A DNA stretch of 64,000 nucleotides from Photorhabdus sp. CRCIA-P01 (GTDB lineage: Bacteria; Pseudomonadota; Gammaproteobacteria; Enterobacterales; Enterobacteriaceae). Positions 1 through 8,715 of this stretch are shown here, piece by piece. The stretch lies in the NCBI RefSeq assembly GCF_003545805.1, contig NZ_NMQR01000003.1, positions 124,001-188,000 on the forward strand, written 5' to 3'. A model generated the notes under the pieces. The model saw nothing but the letters and a program-made list of their open reading frames with translations, made no database searches and was not told where the DNA came from. The position numbers were made by a program, and so were the translations under genes. Each line of letters starts with the position of its first letter. The first letter of the stretch is position 1.

Positions 1-2
1 TG

Positions 3-506
3 ATGAATATGTTGTTTTTGGCGATACCAGCACGAGCGCTTGCTGAACTGACGCCGGAAAAGAAGAGGTTACTCAATCGTGTGCGTAGCCGCGCGCGCTT
101 TTTTGACAATGTGCGTGAAAACGGTGGTGTGTTAAATTCTGCCGAGGTAGCGAGTTTGCTAGGTGTTAGTAAAGTAACAGTTAAAAAGAAAAAGGACACA
201 AGTAAATTACTGGCCTTGGAATACGATGGTGAGTTTATTTATCCCGCTTTTCAGTTCACCGATGATGAAAGCAAAGGCGAAAAAGGTGTGCTCAGAGGGG
301 TGGCTGAGATCCTGTTTCATCTTGGTCATTTCAGCGGTGTAATGCAGTACGGATTTTTCGTGCAGAAACGTAATGTACTAAATCATCGTTTACCCGAAGG
401 TCAAGAGTTCACTGTCATTGGTTTGCTGAAAGATGGCGTTTCGGATGATGAACTTCAGCAGTTAATCCGTTTAGCTAAGTCGTTTGGCACTCAAGATGCG
501 GCATAG
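3..506 (+). CDS. HTH protein, possible antitoxin of a RES-type system
   Basis: A 167-residue reading frame with a helix-turn-helix near residues 42-65 (SAEVASLLGVSKVTVKK), followed by an IYPAFQF stretch and a C-terminal L..GVSDDELQQLIRLA helix. From memory, this layout (HTH, then YPAFQF, then a short helical tail) is seen in antitoxin-like proteins encoded next to RES-domain toxins, and a RES-like frame lies convergently just downstream. The start codon is only two bases from the window edge, so the true start may be further left. No typical Shine-Dalgarno can be judged. The function is an inference; it could also be a plain transcriptional regulator. Confidence 0.5.
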   Translation: MNMLFLAIPARALAELTPEKKRLLNRVRSRARFFDNVRENGGVLNSAEVASLLGVSKVTVKKKKDTSKLLALEYDGEFIYPAFQFTDDESKGEKGVLRGVAEILFHLGHFSGVMQYGFFVQKRNVLNHRLPEGQEFTVIGLLKDGVSDDELQQLIRLAKSFGTQDAA

Positions 507-557
507 TAAAGAGTGAAAAATAGAGGGGAACGGGCACTATGCCTGCTCCCCCTTTTG

Positions 558-995
558 TCATATTACGGGAATATCCAGGTCGTTCACCAGGATATCTTCG
601 GCAATTTCTCCTTCATACTCAAATTCCCTGAGCACCTTGAGCTCCTCGGTGCGTATCACGTTTTTACCAGAAGGATTGTCATGCCAAAGCACGATGCAAG
701 GCTCAAGCGTGACGTTAGACACGTAAGCCAGTCCATCTGAGTGCAGTGATAGCGATGTTCTTGGCGAGCTGGCAAGATATAAATTGCCATCTGTGCCGTT
801 CGTTAGCCCGTACCGGGTATGCCCTCCGTCGCGGTTAAAGAATACGCCATTGCCTCCGTGTTCACCCTCTTGTAGCCGGTAAAAAATTGTGCCGACTGAG
901 ATGATAATGATACTTTGCGTAATTTTATCGGGGGTGAGGGTGTCGAGCTGCTGTTTTGTCACTGAGTCAGGGCTTACCTCTGATTTTGTTACCAC
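558..995 (-). CDS. RES-domain-like protein
   Basis: A 145-residue protein. Residues about 37-82 (GTIFYRLQEGEHGGNGVFFN, then RYGLTNG and LYLASSPRTSL) resemble the N-terminal half of a RES domain, with R41, a FN..RYG segment and a LYLASSP segment where the family has R, E/Y and S positions. Known RES proteins are NAD+-degrading toxins, normally encoded downstream of and on the same strand as their antitoxin. Here the frame faces the HTH gene tail to tail. The C-terminal half does not look like a normal RES domain, so the protein may be diverged or inactive. Moderate to low confidence in the family. Confidence 0.4.
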   Translation of the reverse strand: MVTKSEVSPDSVTKQQLDTLTPDKITQSIIIISVGTIFYRLQEGEHGGNGVFFNRDGGHTRYGLTNGTDGNLYLASSPRTSLSLHSDGLAYVSNVTLEPCIVLWHDNPSGKNVIRTEELKVLREFEYEGEIAEDILVNDLDIPVI

Positions 996-1249
996 TGAAC
1001 ACTCCTGTATTATTTTTTAGGCTGACTGGTAATGTAATGATATTAAAATAATAATAATATATTTGTTTGTGGATATTTATCATCGGTTTTATTACATGGT
1101 GAAATAATATATAAGTTAGTTTTACATGATTCACAAATAACGATTCTATTAGCCATGAGCATTGAAAATACTTATTTATGATTATGGTTATATGTCTTCA
1201 TTAGCCTATTTTATAGCTAGAAAAATTGATATTCTCAATCCATGTATAA
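996..1249. other. AT-rich intergenic region
   Basis: About 250 bp of very A+T-rich DNA between the divergent RES-like gene and the ketosynthase gene. It must hold both promoters, but I could not pick out convincing -35/-10 pairs or any hairpin. Confidence 0.5.
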
Positions 1250-2515
1250 ATGGTAACCAATATGCAGAGAGCTCAAAGAGTTGTTATTACAGGTATGGGC
1301 ACCGTAACACCGATTGGTGAAGATGTTGAATCATGTTGGCAAAGTATTATCGAGAAACAACATCAATTTCACAGAATTGAATTTCCTGATTCGTTCATTA
1401 ATTCACGTTTCTTTTCTTTCCTTGCACCCAATCCATCACGCTATCAGCTATTACCAAAAAAGTTGACTCATATGCTTTCTGACTGCGGAAAAATGGCGTT
1501 GAAAGCGACTTATCAAGCTTTTACCCAAGCATTTGGCGTGAATATATCACCTGTTGAATATTACGATAAATATGAATGTGGGATAATACTTGGCAGTGGT
1601 TGGGGGGCTGTCGATAGTGTCGGAGATCATGCCTGCCGGTATAAGGAAGTTAAATTAGCTCATCCTATGAGTAATCTTATCACTATGCCAAGTTCCATGA
1701 CGGCGGCGTGTTCGATTATGTATGGATTACGTGGTTATCAGAATACCATTATGGCTGCTTGCGCAACGGGTACAATGGCGATAGGTGATGCCTTTGAAAT
1801 TATTCGCTCGGGGCGGGCAAAATGTATGATTGCCGGAGCCGCTGAATCACTTACTCGAGAATGTAATATTTGGAGTATTGATGTACTGAATGCATTATCG
1901 AAAGAACAAACGGACCCAAATCTCGCATGTTGTCCATTTAGTCTTGATCGTTCTGGATTTGTATTGGCCGAAGGAGCGGCGGTGGTTTGCCTGGAAGATT
2001 ATGATTCGGCCGTCGCGCGTGGTGCAACGATTCTGGCGGAAATTAAGGGTTATGCTCAATATTCAGATGCCGCTAATTTAACTCGGCCGACAGAAGATAT
2101 TGAACCTAAAATATTATCGATAACCAAAGCCATCGAGCAGGCGCAGATTTCGTCGGAAGATATTGACTATATTAATGCGCATGGTACCTCTACACCGTTA
2201 AATGATCTTTATGAAACTCAGGCAATTAAAGCAGCACTAGGCCAATATGCTTATCAGGTACCTATATCAAGCACAAAATCTTATACCGGTCACCTTATTG
2301 CCGCCGCCGGTAGTTTTGAAACTATTGTGTGTGTGAAAGCATTGGCTGAAAATTGCTTACCAGCAACATTGAATTTACATCGGGCTGATCCAGATTGCGA
2401 CCTTAATTATTTACCTAATCAACATTGCTACACTGCTCAACCAGAAGTGGTGCTTAATATCAGTGCAGGTTTTGGGGGGCATAACGCTGCGTTGGTTATC
2501 TCTAAGGTAAGGTAA
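1250..2515 (+). CDS. Beta-ketoacyl-ACP synthase (FabF/KAS II type)
   Basis: Thiolase-fold condensing enzyme of 421 residues, the usual length for KAS II. The Cys-His-His catalytic set is present: C171 in AACATGT, H311 in INAHGTSTPLND and H348 in STKSYTGHL, with K343. This suggests active decarboxylative condensation, not a chain-length factor. It heads a run of co-directional genes with a MaoC-type hotdog protein 5 bp downstream and an acyl carrier protein after that, so it probably elongates or primes a dedicated acyl chain. The start is uncertain: ATG 1250 or ATG 1262 are both possible, and neither has a strong ribosome site. It is not part of the housekeeping fab cluster. The product is unknown. 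Confidence 0.85.
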   Translation: MVTNMQRAQRVVITGMGTVTPIGEDVESCWQSIIEKQHQFHRIEFPDSFINSRFFSFLAPNPSRYQLLPKKLTHMLSDCGKMALKATYQAFTQAFGVNISPVEYYDKYECGIILGSGWGAVDSVGDHACRYKEVKLAHPMSNLITMPSSMTAACSIMYGLRGYQNTIMAACATGTMAIGDAFEIIRSGRAKCMIAGAAESLTRECNIWSIDVLNALSKEQTDPNLACCPFSLDRSGFVLAEGAAVVCLEDYDSAVARGATILAEIKGYAQYSDAANLTRPTEDIEPKILSITKAIEQAQISSEDIDYINAHGTSTPLNDLYETQAIKAALGQYAYQVPISSTKSYTGHLIAAAGSFETIVCVKALAENCLPATLNLHRADPDCDLNYLPNQHCYTAQPEVVLNISAGFGGHNAALVISKVR

Positions 2516-2520
2516 CTGAT

Positions 2521-3297
2521 ATGTTGATTTTTGAAATAGAAGATATTGAACATTGGTCGAATTTTTCTGGGGATTTTAATCCTATCCATTATTCGGCGAA
2601 AAGTGAATCTTTACACAATATGCAGCAACATCCCGTGCAGGGAATGTTGAGTCTGCTTTATGTCAGGCAACAGTTCTCTCAATTAACTTCCGCTTTTACA
2701 TCTGGAATACTGAATATTGATACGTCATTCCGCCAATATGTTTATACTGCATTACCTCATCAATTGAGAATTGATACTAAAAGCAAAGCGTTTAAATTGG
2801 AAAATCCTAGCAAAGAAAGTACGTTGTCCGGCAATACCAGCGTAGAAAATACAATGGAGTCAATTGAAAGTTGGATTGTTCAAGATAACTACCAAAAATT
2901 AATGATAACAAGGAAAGAAGTTTGTGAAAAATATGCGGACTTTAGACATTATTTCCCCAGTGTCACATCTATTGGATGGTTTTTGGATGCTCTTGCTTTT
3001 CATCTTGTCATTAATTCGACAAGTTTTCTTAATTTTGAGCACTATCATTTTAACCAGTTACAGGATTACCTGAATCAATCTTTTACTTTGCATACCGGGC
3101 AAGCGATTAAGATCAGGGAGGACATTGTTAATAGTACAATATTACTATCTTCGCCGGATATCTGTGTTGAATTAAATCCTCCTTTACTGATTAAGAATGG
3201 TCCTAAAGATTATATCCGTATTTTTCATTATCGATGTTTCTATGATAAAAAACCTATTTTTGTATCAAAGATTTCAATTATCTCTAAGATTAAATAA
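2521..3297 (+). CDS. MaoC-like hotdog (hydratase/dehydratase) protein
   Basis: 258 residues. Residues 16-25 read SGDFNPIHYS, the (R)-specific enoyl hydratase signature with the Asp (D18) and His (H23) pair, followed by QHPVQGMLSLL in place of the usual aHGM segment. The C-terminal half (about 130-258) has no motif I recognise and may be a second, degenerate hotdog. It lies 5 bp after the ketosynthase gene and 12 bp before the ACP gene, so it is clearly co-transcribed. It likely dehydrates or hydrates an ACP-bound 3-hydroxyacyl chain, but no ketoreductase is encoded here, so that partner would have to come from elsewhere. Confidence 0.65.
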   Translation: MLIFEIEDIEHWSNFSGDFNPIHYSAKSESLHNMQQHPVQGMLSLLYVRQQFSQLTSAFTSGILNIDTSFRQYVYTALPHQLRIDTKSKAFKLENPSKESTLSGNTSVENTMESIESWIVQDNYQKLMITRKEVCEKYADFRHYFPSVTSIGWFLDALAFHLVINSTSFLNFEHYHFNQLQDYLNQSFTLHTGQAIKIREDIVNSTILLSSPDICVELNPPLLIKNGPKDYIRIFHYRCFYDKKPIFVSKISIISKIK

Positions 3298-3309
3298 AAG
3301 GAAAGTAAA

Positions 3310-3555
3310 ATGCCAACACAAAATGATATTTTCACTGAGGTAAAGAATAGAATATTAATGATGAAAGATATAGATGATAAGGATATAACACCAGAATCTT
3401 CTTTTGTATCGCTTAAATTTGACAGCCTTGACTATGTGGAAATACAAGTGTTTGTATTGGAAACATATGGCATTATGCTTAAAGCTGAACTTTTTTCAAA
3501 TCATTCAATTTCAACATTAAATGATCTTACGCATCATGTTAAATCTAAATTATAA
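3310..3555 (+). CDS. Acyl carrier protein
   Basis: 81-residue acidic four-helix protein with the phosphopantetheine attachment motif FDSLDYVE (Ser39). Length and motif are those of a free-standing ACP. A good ribosome site (aaaggaaag) precedes ATG 3310. It sits in the same transcription unit as the ketosynthase and the MaoC-like protein and probably carries their acyl intermediate. It is clearly different from housekeeping AcpP, whose motif is ADSLDTVE. Confidence 0.85.
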   Translation: MPTQNDIFTEVKNRILMMKDIDDKDITPESSFVSLKFDSLDYVEIQVFVLETYGIMLKAELFSNHSISTLNDLTHHVKSKL

Positions 3556-3606
3556 GCCGAGTTTTTACTTAATGCTGTTTTTCATCATTAATATTAAGAG
3601 GTTATA

Positions 3607-4167
3607 ATGAACATTCTAGAAAAAGGTAAAGTCACTGCTTTATATTCAGGTTATTCGGAGACAGAAGGTTCTTCGTGGGTTGGAAACTTGTGCTGTTTCT
3701 CGGTTGATCGAGAACATTTGCCTATTGTCGTGAATGGGCGTCGTTTCTTGATTGAATTTATTATTCCAGATCATTTACTTGACAAAACGGTTAAACCTAG
3801 AGTATTCGATTTGGATATCAATAAACAGTTTTTACTACGTCGTGACCATCGTGAGATAAATATTTATCTTTTAGGTGAAGGTAATTTTATGGATAGGACG
3901 GTGACAGATAAAAAACTATTCGAATTAAATGAAGATAGTTCACTGTTCCTTAAGACATTACGCTATGCGCTTGGTAAGTATGTTTCTATTAACCCTTCAA
4001 CCACGCAATTTATCTTTTTTGCACAAGGAAAGTACAGTGAATTTATCATGAATGCCTTGAAGGTATTTGAAGAAGAATTATCAGAATGCTATCGAATCAG
4101 AATTATTTCTGAATTGCAAGGGCCATATTATGGCTTTGAACTTGATATTCTTTCTATTACAGCTTAA
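3607..4167 (+). CDS. Uncharacterised protein in the KS/ACP group
   Basis: 186 residues, no signal peptide or membrane segment. Ribosome site agaggt precedes ATG 3607. I recognise no catalytic motif. The sequence alternates hydrophobic strands and charged turns, with a tail rich in aromatics (GPYYGFELDIL). It starts 51 bp after the ACP gene and ends about 23 bp before the next gene, so it is probably in the same operon. Function unknown. Confidence 0.6.
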   Translation: MNILEKGKVTALYSGYSETEGSSWVGNLCCFSVDREHLPIVVNGRRFLIEFIIPDHLLDKTVKPRVFDLDINKQFLLRRDHREINIYLLGEGNFMDRTVTDKKLFELNEDSSLFLKTLRYALGKYVSINPSTTQFIFFAQGKYSEFIMNALKVFEEELSECYRIRIISELQGPYYGFELDILSITA

Positions 4168-4190
4168 TTCACAATATTATGGAGAATGTT

Positions 4191-5201
4191 ATGGAAAAGA
4201 GAATAACAACATTTACTATTGAGAAAACTGATGATAGTTTTTATGCTAATGGACGCCACCAATGTATGGTGAAAATTTCTGTACTTAAACAAGAGTATAG
4301 GAATGGTTATTGGGTGAAATTAGCGCTTAGTGATACTGAAAAAAGATCGATTCAGGTGGTAGCATTAAGTGATAGTCTTATATATGACCAATTAGAAATA
4401 CCTTCTGGATGGACAACGACAGAGACAAGAAATAAATATGATCTTGGGTTATTAAATGGTGTTTATAGTGCCAATGCTTTTATTGACGAATCAGTAACAA
4501 ATCATGCGGGAGATTGTTGTACAAATGAAAACTATCAGAATAGTGTGAAGAGTGTTCCTGACATTATCTATCGTTATGTTAGTAGTAATAGAACAAATAC
4601 AGAATACCTAATAGCAAAAATGACATTTGAAGATACGAATGGGGAACGCACACTAACAACGAATATGTCAGTTGGTGATGAGGTTTTTGATAGTAAGATT
4701 TTATTAAAAGCTATTGCTCCTTATGCAATTAATACAAATCAATTGCATGAAAATGTAAGTGCATTGTCTAGTGAAAAAGACGAACCGACGAAAGCGGATA
4801 CTAATTATCAAACCATTGTGCTTTATCGCTGGACATTGCCATACAATTTGAAGATTCTTGAAGGGAATGACATGACTGTTAATGGTATATATGCCCTTGG
4901 TAGAGATCCATCAGATTATAGATTCTTGACAAGGGGCAGGGTATTTAAACAAGGAACCTCATATGTAAATGCGCGGGATAATATGAGTGGAGGATGTGTT
5001 ATGGACCATTCTTATACTGTAACTGTCCCAGATACGCAGCTTGCTGCTGAAGTGCTCCAGGTGGTAGGGTGTTCATGGACGAGTGGTTATTACGATAAAC
5101 ATTATGATATCACAATCATTGATAATTACGGTTGCTTGCATAAATTTAGAATATCCTCGGTTAATATGGGACGTGCGTTAAGCATAGCGAGAATAAGTTA
5201 A
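4191..5201 (+). CDS. Uncharacterised protein with a FYANGRHQ motif
   Basis: 336 residues from ATG 4191, chosen because GGAG lies 6-7 bp upstream; an ATG at 4179 would precede that site. The N-terminus (ITTFTIEKTDDSFYANGRHQ) looks like a beta-sandwich domain. The C-terminal third (GGCVMDHSYTVTVPD, then GYYDKHYDITIIDNYG) looks like a second beta-rich domain. From memory, a YANGR-Q motif at this place occurs in uncharacterised proteins of other Gammaproteobacteria, but I cannot name a family. Soluble, no signal peptide. It ends the KS/hotdog/ACP run and is followed by a hairpin. Confidence 0.6.
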   Translation: MEKRITTFTIEKTDDSFYANGRHQCMVKISVLKQEYRNGYWVKLALSDTEKRSIQVVALSDSLIYDQLEIPSGWTTTETRNKYDLGLLNGVYSANAFIDESVTNHAGDCCTNENYQNSVKSVPDIIYRYVSSNRTNTEYLIAKMTFEDTNGERTLTTNMSVGDEVFDSKILLKAIAPYAINTNQLHENVSALSSEKDEPTKADTNYQTIVLYRWTLPYNLKILEGNDMTVNGIYALGRDPSDYRFLTRGRVFKQGTSYVNARDNMSGGCVMDHSYTVTVPDTQLAAEVLQVVGCSWTSGYYDKHYDITIIDNYGCLHKFRISSVNMGRALSIARIS

Positions 5202-5228
5202 TTTTCCTCAGTAAAGAACCTTTGTCTA

Positions 5229-5258
5229 TGCTGGTAATCGCATGTGTGTTTACCAGCA
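5229..5258 (+). terminator. Hairpin after the KS/ACP gene group
   Basis: A 9-bp inverted repeat (tgctggtaa / ttaccagca) with a 12-base loop, 28 bp after the stop of the upstream gene. There is no strong T-tract, so termination is only plausible. Confidence 0.4.
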
Positions 5259-5605
5259 AATCACGTTGAGACCAAATAATGTCGGCAATATTGAACAGGT
5301 ACTTAATCTGTCATTCTCGCCACTCGATTTCCTGTTTATTCCCACATGGGAATAATCTTACTGTATATTATTTTAATATTGATATCGGTGCTGATAATAA
5401 TTTTTTCGTCAGGTGAATATTTTGCACTTGTCCTAAATAAATCTCGGTGTTTTCTTATTGTTTTTTTAGCAATGTGATGAGTGTGAAGTAATTTTGACTA
5501 TGGAATATTAGCGATAATCCGATTATGGCATTATACTGTAAAAAAGAGATAATAAACAAGATTGGGGATGTTGAGCCAAGTAAATTAATTAAAAAATGAG
5601 GCGCA
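5259..5605. other. AT-rich gap
   Basis: About 350 bp without a supported gene between the KS/ACP group and the next small gene. A stretch of very A+T-rich sequence suggests a promoter for the downstream gene, but no specific site is convincing. Confidence 0.4.
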
Positions 5606-6142
5606 ATGATGACTAATATTTATGTAAACAAATATGCTCCAAATGGTATCGTGATGAAATTCCCATTGGCACCCGATAGAAAAATAGAGAAGTGGAATGC
5701 GGAGAATTTGAATTTTCGCATTTGTACGCCAGGATTTATATGGTTGGATGGCCGGAATATTTCAGAGTTTCGCCACTTATTTTGTTATCCAAATATTTCA
5801 AATCTTTATCTTGCATTCACGTTTAAGGCGAAATTTTTCACTCCACGAAATTTTACGGCAGAAATGTCTAGGGAGAAGCCAACTCACGATTGGTTTTGCA
5901 ATAATGGGGAATACGTTGAGAACGGTTTTGATAATTTTGGTATATATTCCGATGATACAGGTGCCGGAGAGTACAGCATAAATTTAATTGAACTCTGTTG
6001 TTATATTATAAAAGAGGGTGAATTGGGTTATAGTGGTAAGGATTCTATTTTCCCAAATCTATCTCTTTTTGTAAAAAATAAAGTGAGTTCAAATTTCTTA
6101 GCGAATTTAATTTCCACGGATTTTCAAGTTATTATTAATTAG
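5606..6142 (+). CDS. Uncharacterised cytoplasmic protein, 178 aa
   Basis: 178 residues; weak ribosome site (gaggcgca) before ATG ATG. No signal peptide or membrane helix. It is aromatic-rich, with many Phe, Trp and Tyr (NLYLAFTFKAKFFTPRNF, THDWFCNNGEY) and four Cys. I recognise no family. It is separated from the KS/ACP group by about 350 bp plus a hairpin, so it is likely its own unit. A mini-ERIC and a strong hairpin follow. Confidence 0.55.
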   Translation: MMTNIYVNKYAPNGIVMKFPLAPDRKIEKWNAENLNFRICTPGFIWLDGRNISEFRHLFCYPNISNLYLAFTFKAKFFTPRNFTAEMSREKPTHDWFCNNGEYVENGFDNFGIYSDDTGAGEYSINLIELCCYIIKEGELGYSGKDSIFPNLSLFVKNKVSSNFLANLISTDFQVIIN

Positions 6143-6159
6143 TGAATGGTTTTGTTATT

Positions 6160-6208
6160 TATACCTAATAGATTTAGAGTTGCAGCAGCTTGGAAGATGA
6201 AGGGTATA
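6160..6208. repeat. Mini-ERIC (internally deleted ERIC)
   Basis: 49 bp carrying both termini of the ERIC element (tatacctaatagattt.gagttgcag at one end, agcagctt.gaagatgaagggtata at the other) but lacking the roughly 78-bp central part seen in the three 127-bp copies of this window. Confidence 0.75.
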
Positions 6209-6215
6209 AATGATA

Positions 6216-6243
6216 CTAAGTGCCTATTGGGATAGGCACTTAG
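6216..6243. terminator. Bidirectional hairpin between convergent genes
   Basis: Perfect 12-bp inverted repeat (ctaagtgcctat / ataggcacttag) with a 4-base loop between the convergent 178-aa gene and ynfM. A likely shared terminator. Confidence 0.7.
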
Positions 6244-6263
6244 TTGGTTTGTGTCAATCTCTA

Positions 6264-7544
6264 TTATCTTGCCTCTGGAAGTTTGGTGAGTTTAAACCCT
6301 AAAAGTAGGGCCAAAAAGATAAGAATGGCAATAAATAAAACAACCCCATTCCAACCTAATTGGAGCCAAAATACACCGCCAAAAGTACCAACCACACTTG
6401 AACCAAGGTAATAACAAAACAGATAAAGGGAAGACGCTTGTGCTTTGGCTCGGCGAGCACGACGTCCAACCCAACTGCTGGCAACAGCATGTGCGGCAAA
6501 GAAACCGAAAGTGAGGATTATCATCCCAATGATAATTGCCATCACAGGTGATAATAAGGTAATAAGCGTACCGATTAGCATCATACTTATCGTCGCGATC
6601 AGGACTTTTCCAAGTCCATATTGATGGGTTAATGTACCTACTTTAGATGCGCCGTATGTCCCTGCCAGATAGACAATGGACAACATACCGACAATTGACT
6701 GATTAACATGATAGGGCGAATCCAATAAACGATAACTTATATAATTAAATAGGGTAACAAAGCCACCCATGAGTAAAAAGGCTTCAGAAAACAGTAATGG
6801 CAATCCTTTATCACGAAAATGTAATCTCAGATTGATTAATAAAGACTTAGGTTTGAGAGAACTTGGCCTAAAATGGCGCGATTCAGGTAACATACGCCAA
6901 AACATCATTGCAGCGATTAATGCCAATAAACCTAATACGATGACAGAAACCCGCCATGAGAAATAATCAGTGATAACACCTGATATTAGTCGCCCACTCA
7001 TGCCACCAATAGCATTACCACTAACATAAAGTCCCATTGATAAAGCAACAAAGTGAGGATGGATTTCCTCACTAAGATAAGTCATTGCAACGGCGGCTAC
7101 GCCACTGAGAGATAAACCAACCAGAGCACGTACAACCAAAATTCCATGCCAACTGGTTATAAATGCACTGAGTAAAGTGAAAAGTGCGGCGGCAAATAGC
7201 GCTGTTACCATCACATTTTTACGGCCAATAGCATCAGACAGAGGGCCTGTGATTAATAGACCCAATGCCAACATTCCGGTTGAAAGGGATAAAGATAAAC
7301 TACTGGCAGCAGGAGAAACACCAAAATCATCCGACAACATAGGTAGAATCGGTTGAACGAAATAGAGTAGGGCAAATGCAGCTAATCCTACGGTAAAGAG
7401 TGACATCGTCACTTTAATATACAGAGGATCATTTTTCTGAATATAATTTTTCTTATTTTGAATATTTTGGACCTGATGATTATCCGGCGTTGGGTTTCCA
7501 CTGATACTATTATTGCTACTACAACTACTAGGGTTAGTGCTCAC
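6264..7544 (-). CDS. ynfM: MFS transporter, YnfM-like
   Basis: 426 residues with about 12 hydrophobic segments and the MFS loop 2-3 motif GPLSDAIGRKNVM near residue 100. The first helix region (LYFVQPILPMLSDDFGVSP) is typical of the YnfM/arabinose-efflux-like subfamily. It is divergent from a LysR regulator and lies next to mlc and bioD2, the same neighbourhood as E. coli ynfM-ynfL-mlc-ynfK, which supports orthology. The roughly 45-residue hydrophilic, Asn/Ser-rich N-terminus is longer than usual. Substrate unknown, presumably an efflux substrate. Confidence 0.85.
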   Translation of the reverse strand: MSTNPSSCSSNNSISGNPTPDNHQVQNIQNKKNYIQKNDPLYIKVTMSLFTVGLAAFALLYFVQPILPMLSDDFGVSPAASSLSLSLSTGMLALGLLITGPLSDAIGRKNVMVTALFAAALFTLLSAFITSWHGILVVRALVGLSLSGVAAVAMTYLSEEIHPHFVALSMGLYVSGNAIGGMSGRLISGVITDYFSWRVSVIVLGLLALIAAMMFWRMLPESRHFRPSSLKPKSLLINLRLHFRDKGLPLLFSEAFLLMGGFVTLFNYISYRLLDSPYHVNQSIVGMLSIVYLAGTYGASKVGTLTHQYGLGKVLIATISMMLIGTLITLLSPVMAIIIGMIILTFGFFAAHAVASSWVGRRARRAKAQASSLYLFCYYLGSSVVGTFGGVFWLQLGWNGVVLFIAILIFLALLLGFKLTKLPEAR

Positions 7545-7670
7545 ATCATTTCCTTACTTAGCTCATTTACTAGCTTATATTTTGATGAAGATCAAGCATA
7601 TGAATTGCAAAATATTTTGTCTAATATATTAATCATTAATAATAATATGTATTAGATCTCAAAGGTGATT

Positions 7671-8585
7671 ATGGCTATCGAGTTACGGCATTTACGCTAC
7701 TTTATTGCAGTGGCAGAGGAATTACATTTTGGTCGTGCGGCAGAACGGCTTAATATTTCACAGCCTCCATTAAGTCAACAAATTCAGTTACTTGAAAATA
7801 ATATCAATGCCAAGTTGTTAGAACGTAATAACCGGAATGTGAGCCTGACGCCAGCAGGTAACATGTTTCTGAAAGAAGCTTATCAGATCCTGGCTCAGGT
7901 TGATGCTGCTGCAACAAAAGCAGCAAGAATGCAAAAAGGAGAATTAGGCGAAATATCTATCGGTTTCACCTCTACGACGCCTTTTATGCATAAGGTCACT
8001 CTGAGTTTACGGCAATTTCGGGAACGTTACCCGGAAGTCGCTATTCATATGCATCAGATGAATACTAAACAGCAGATTGCGCCATTACTGACTGGACGGA
8101 TCGACGTTGGCATCATGCGTAATACCCAATTACCCGATAACCTTGAGTATCGGCTATTATTTCGGGAACCTTTTATGCTTGCTGTTTATGATGGACATCC
8201 TTTGCTGGAATATGCTCCACAGGGAATAAAGCTCGAAATGTTGGCGGGCTATCCGATGGTGTTTTTTGAGCGCGAAGTAGGGACTGCTTTGTATGATGAA
8301 ATCATGGCATTACTTGCTCAAGCAGGCGTGACACCGATGATTTCACAGGAAGCAGGCGAAGCAATGACTATTCTTGGGCTGGTTTCTGCTGGATTAGGCG
8401 TCAGTGTTGTGACTGAATCTTTTACCCGAATGAAAGTGGATGGTGTCCAGTATGTTCCACTGGCTGATAACCATTCTTGCTCTGAGGTCTGGTTGGTAAA
8501 TCACAAAAAACGGCCAATATCGGCCGCCGCGGACAGACTGATAAACCTACTCATATCTAATATTCTGAATGGAAAAAATGAGTAG
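7671..8585 (+). CDS. ynfL: LysR-family regulator, YnfL-like
   Basis: 304 residues from ATG 7671, with AAAGGTG five bases upstream; a GTG two codons earlier lies within that site. N-terminal winged HTH (ELRHLRYFIAVAEELHFGRAAERLNISQ, given in part) and a C-terminal periplasmic-binding-like effector domain, normal LysR length. It is divergently transcribed from the MFS gene, the classic arrangement for a LysR activator of its neighbour, and syntenic with E. coli ynfL. Confidence 0.85.
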   Translation: MAIELRHLRYFIAVAEELHFGRAAERLNISQPPLSQQIQLLENNINAKLLERNNRNVSLTPAGNMFLKEAYQILAQVDAAATKAARMQKGELGEISIGFTSTTPFMHKVTLSLRQFRERYPEVAIHMHQMNTKQQIAPLLTGRIDVGIMRNTQLPDNLEYRLLFREPFMLAVYDGHPLLEYAPQGIKLEMLAGYPMVFFEREVGTALYDEIMALLAQAGVTPMISQEAGEAMTILGLVSAGLGVSVVTESFTRMKVDGVQYVPLADNHSCSEVWLVNHKKRPISAAADRLINLLISNILNGKNE

Positions 8586-8715
8586 AAATTAGCTAAATTT
8601 CGTGCTGAATATCACATATTTATTGAAGGAATCATACTTTTTTCCTAAAACCTCGACATAATCAACCAACAATTATTTTGAAACATGAATTAATTAGAGC
8701 GTAAAAGGGTAAATA

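Noticed and set aside
513-740. 75-codon plus-strand frame
   Set aside because: Antisense to the RES-like gene, no ribosome site and no recognisable protein.
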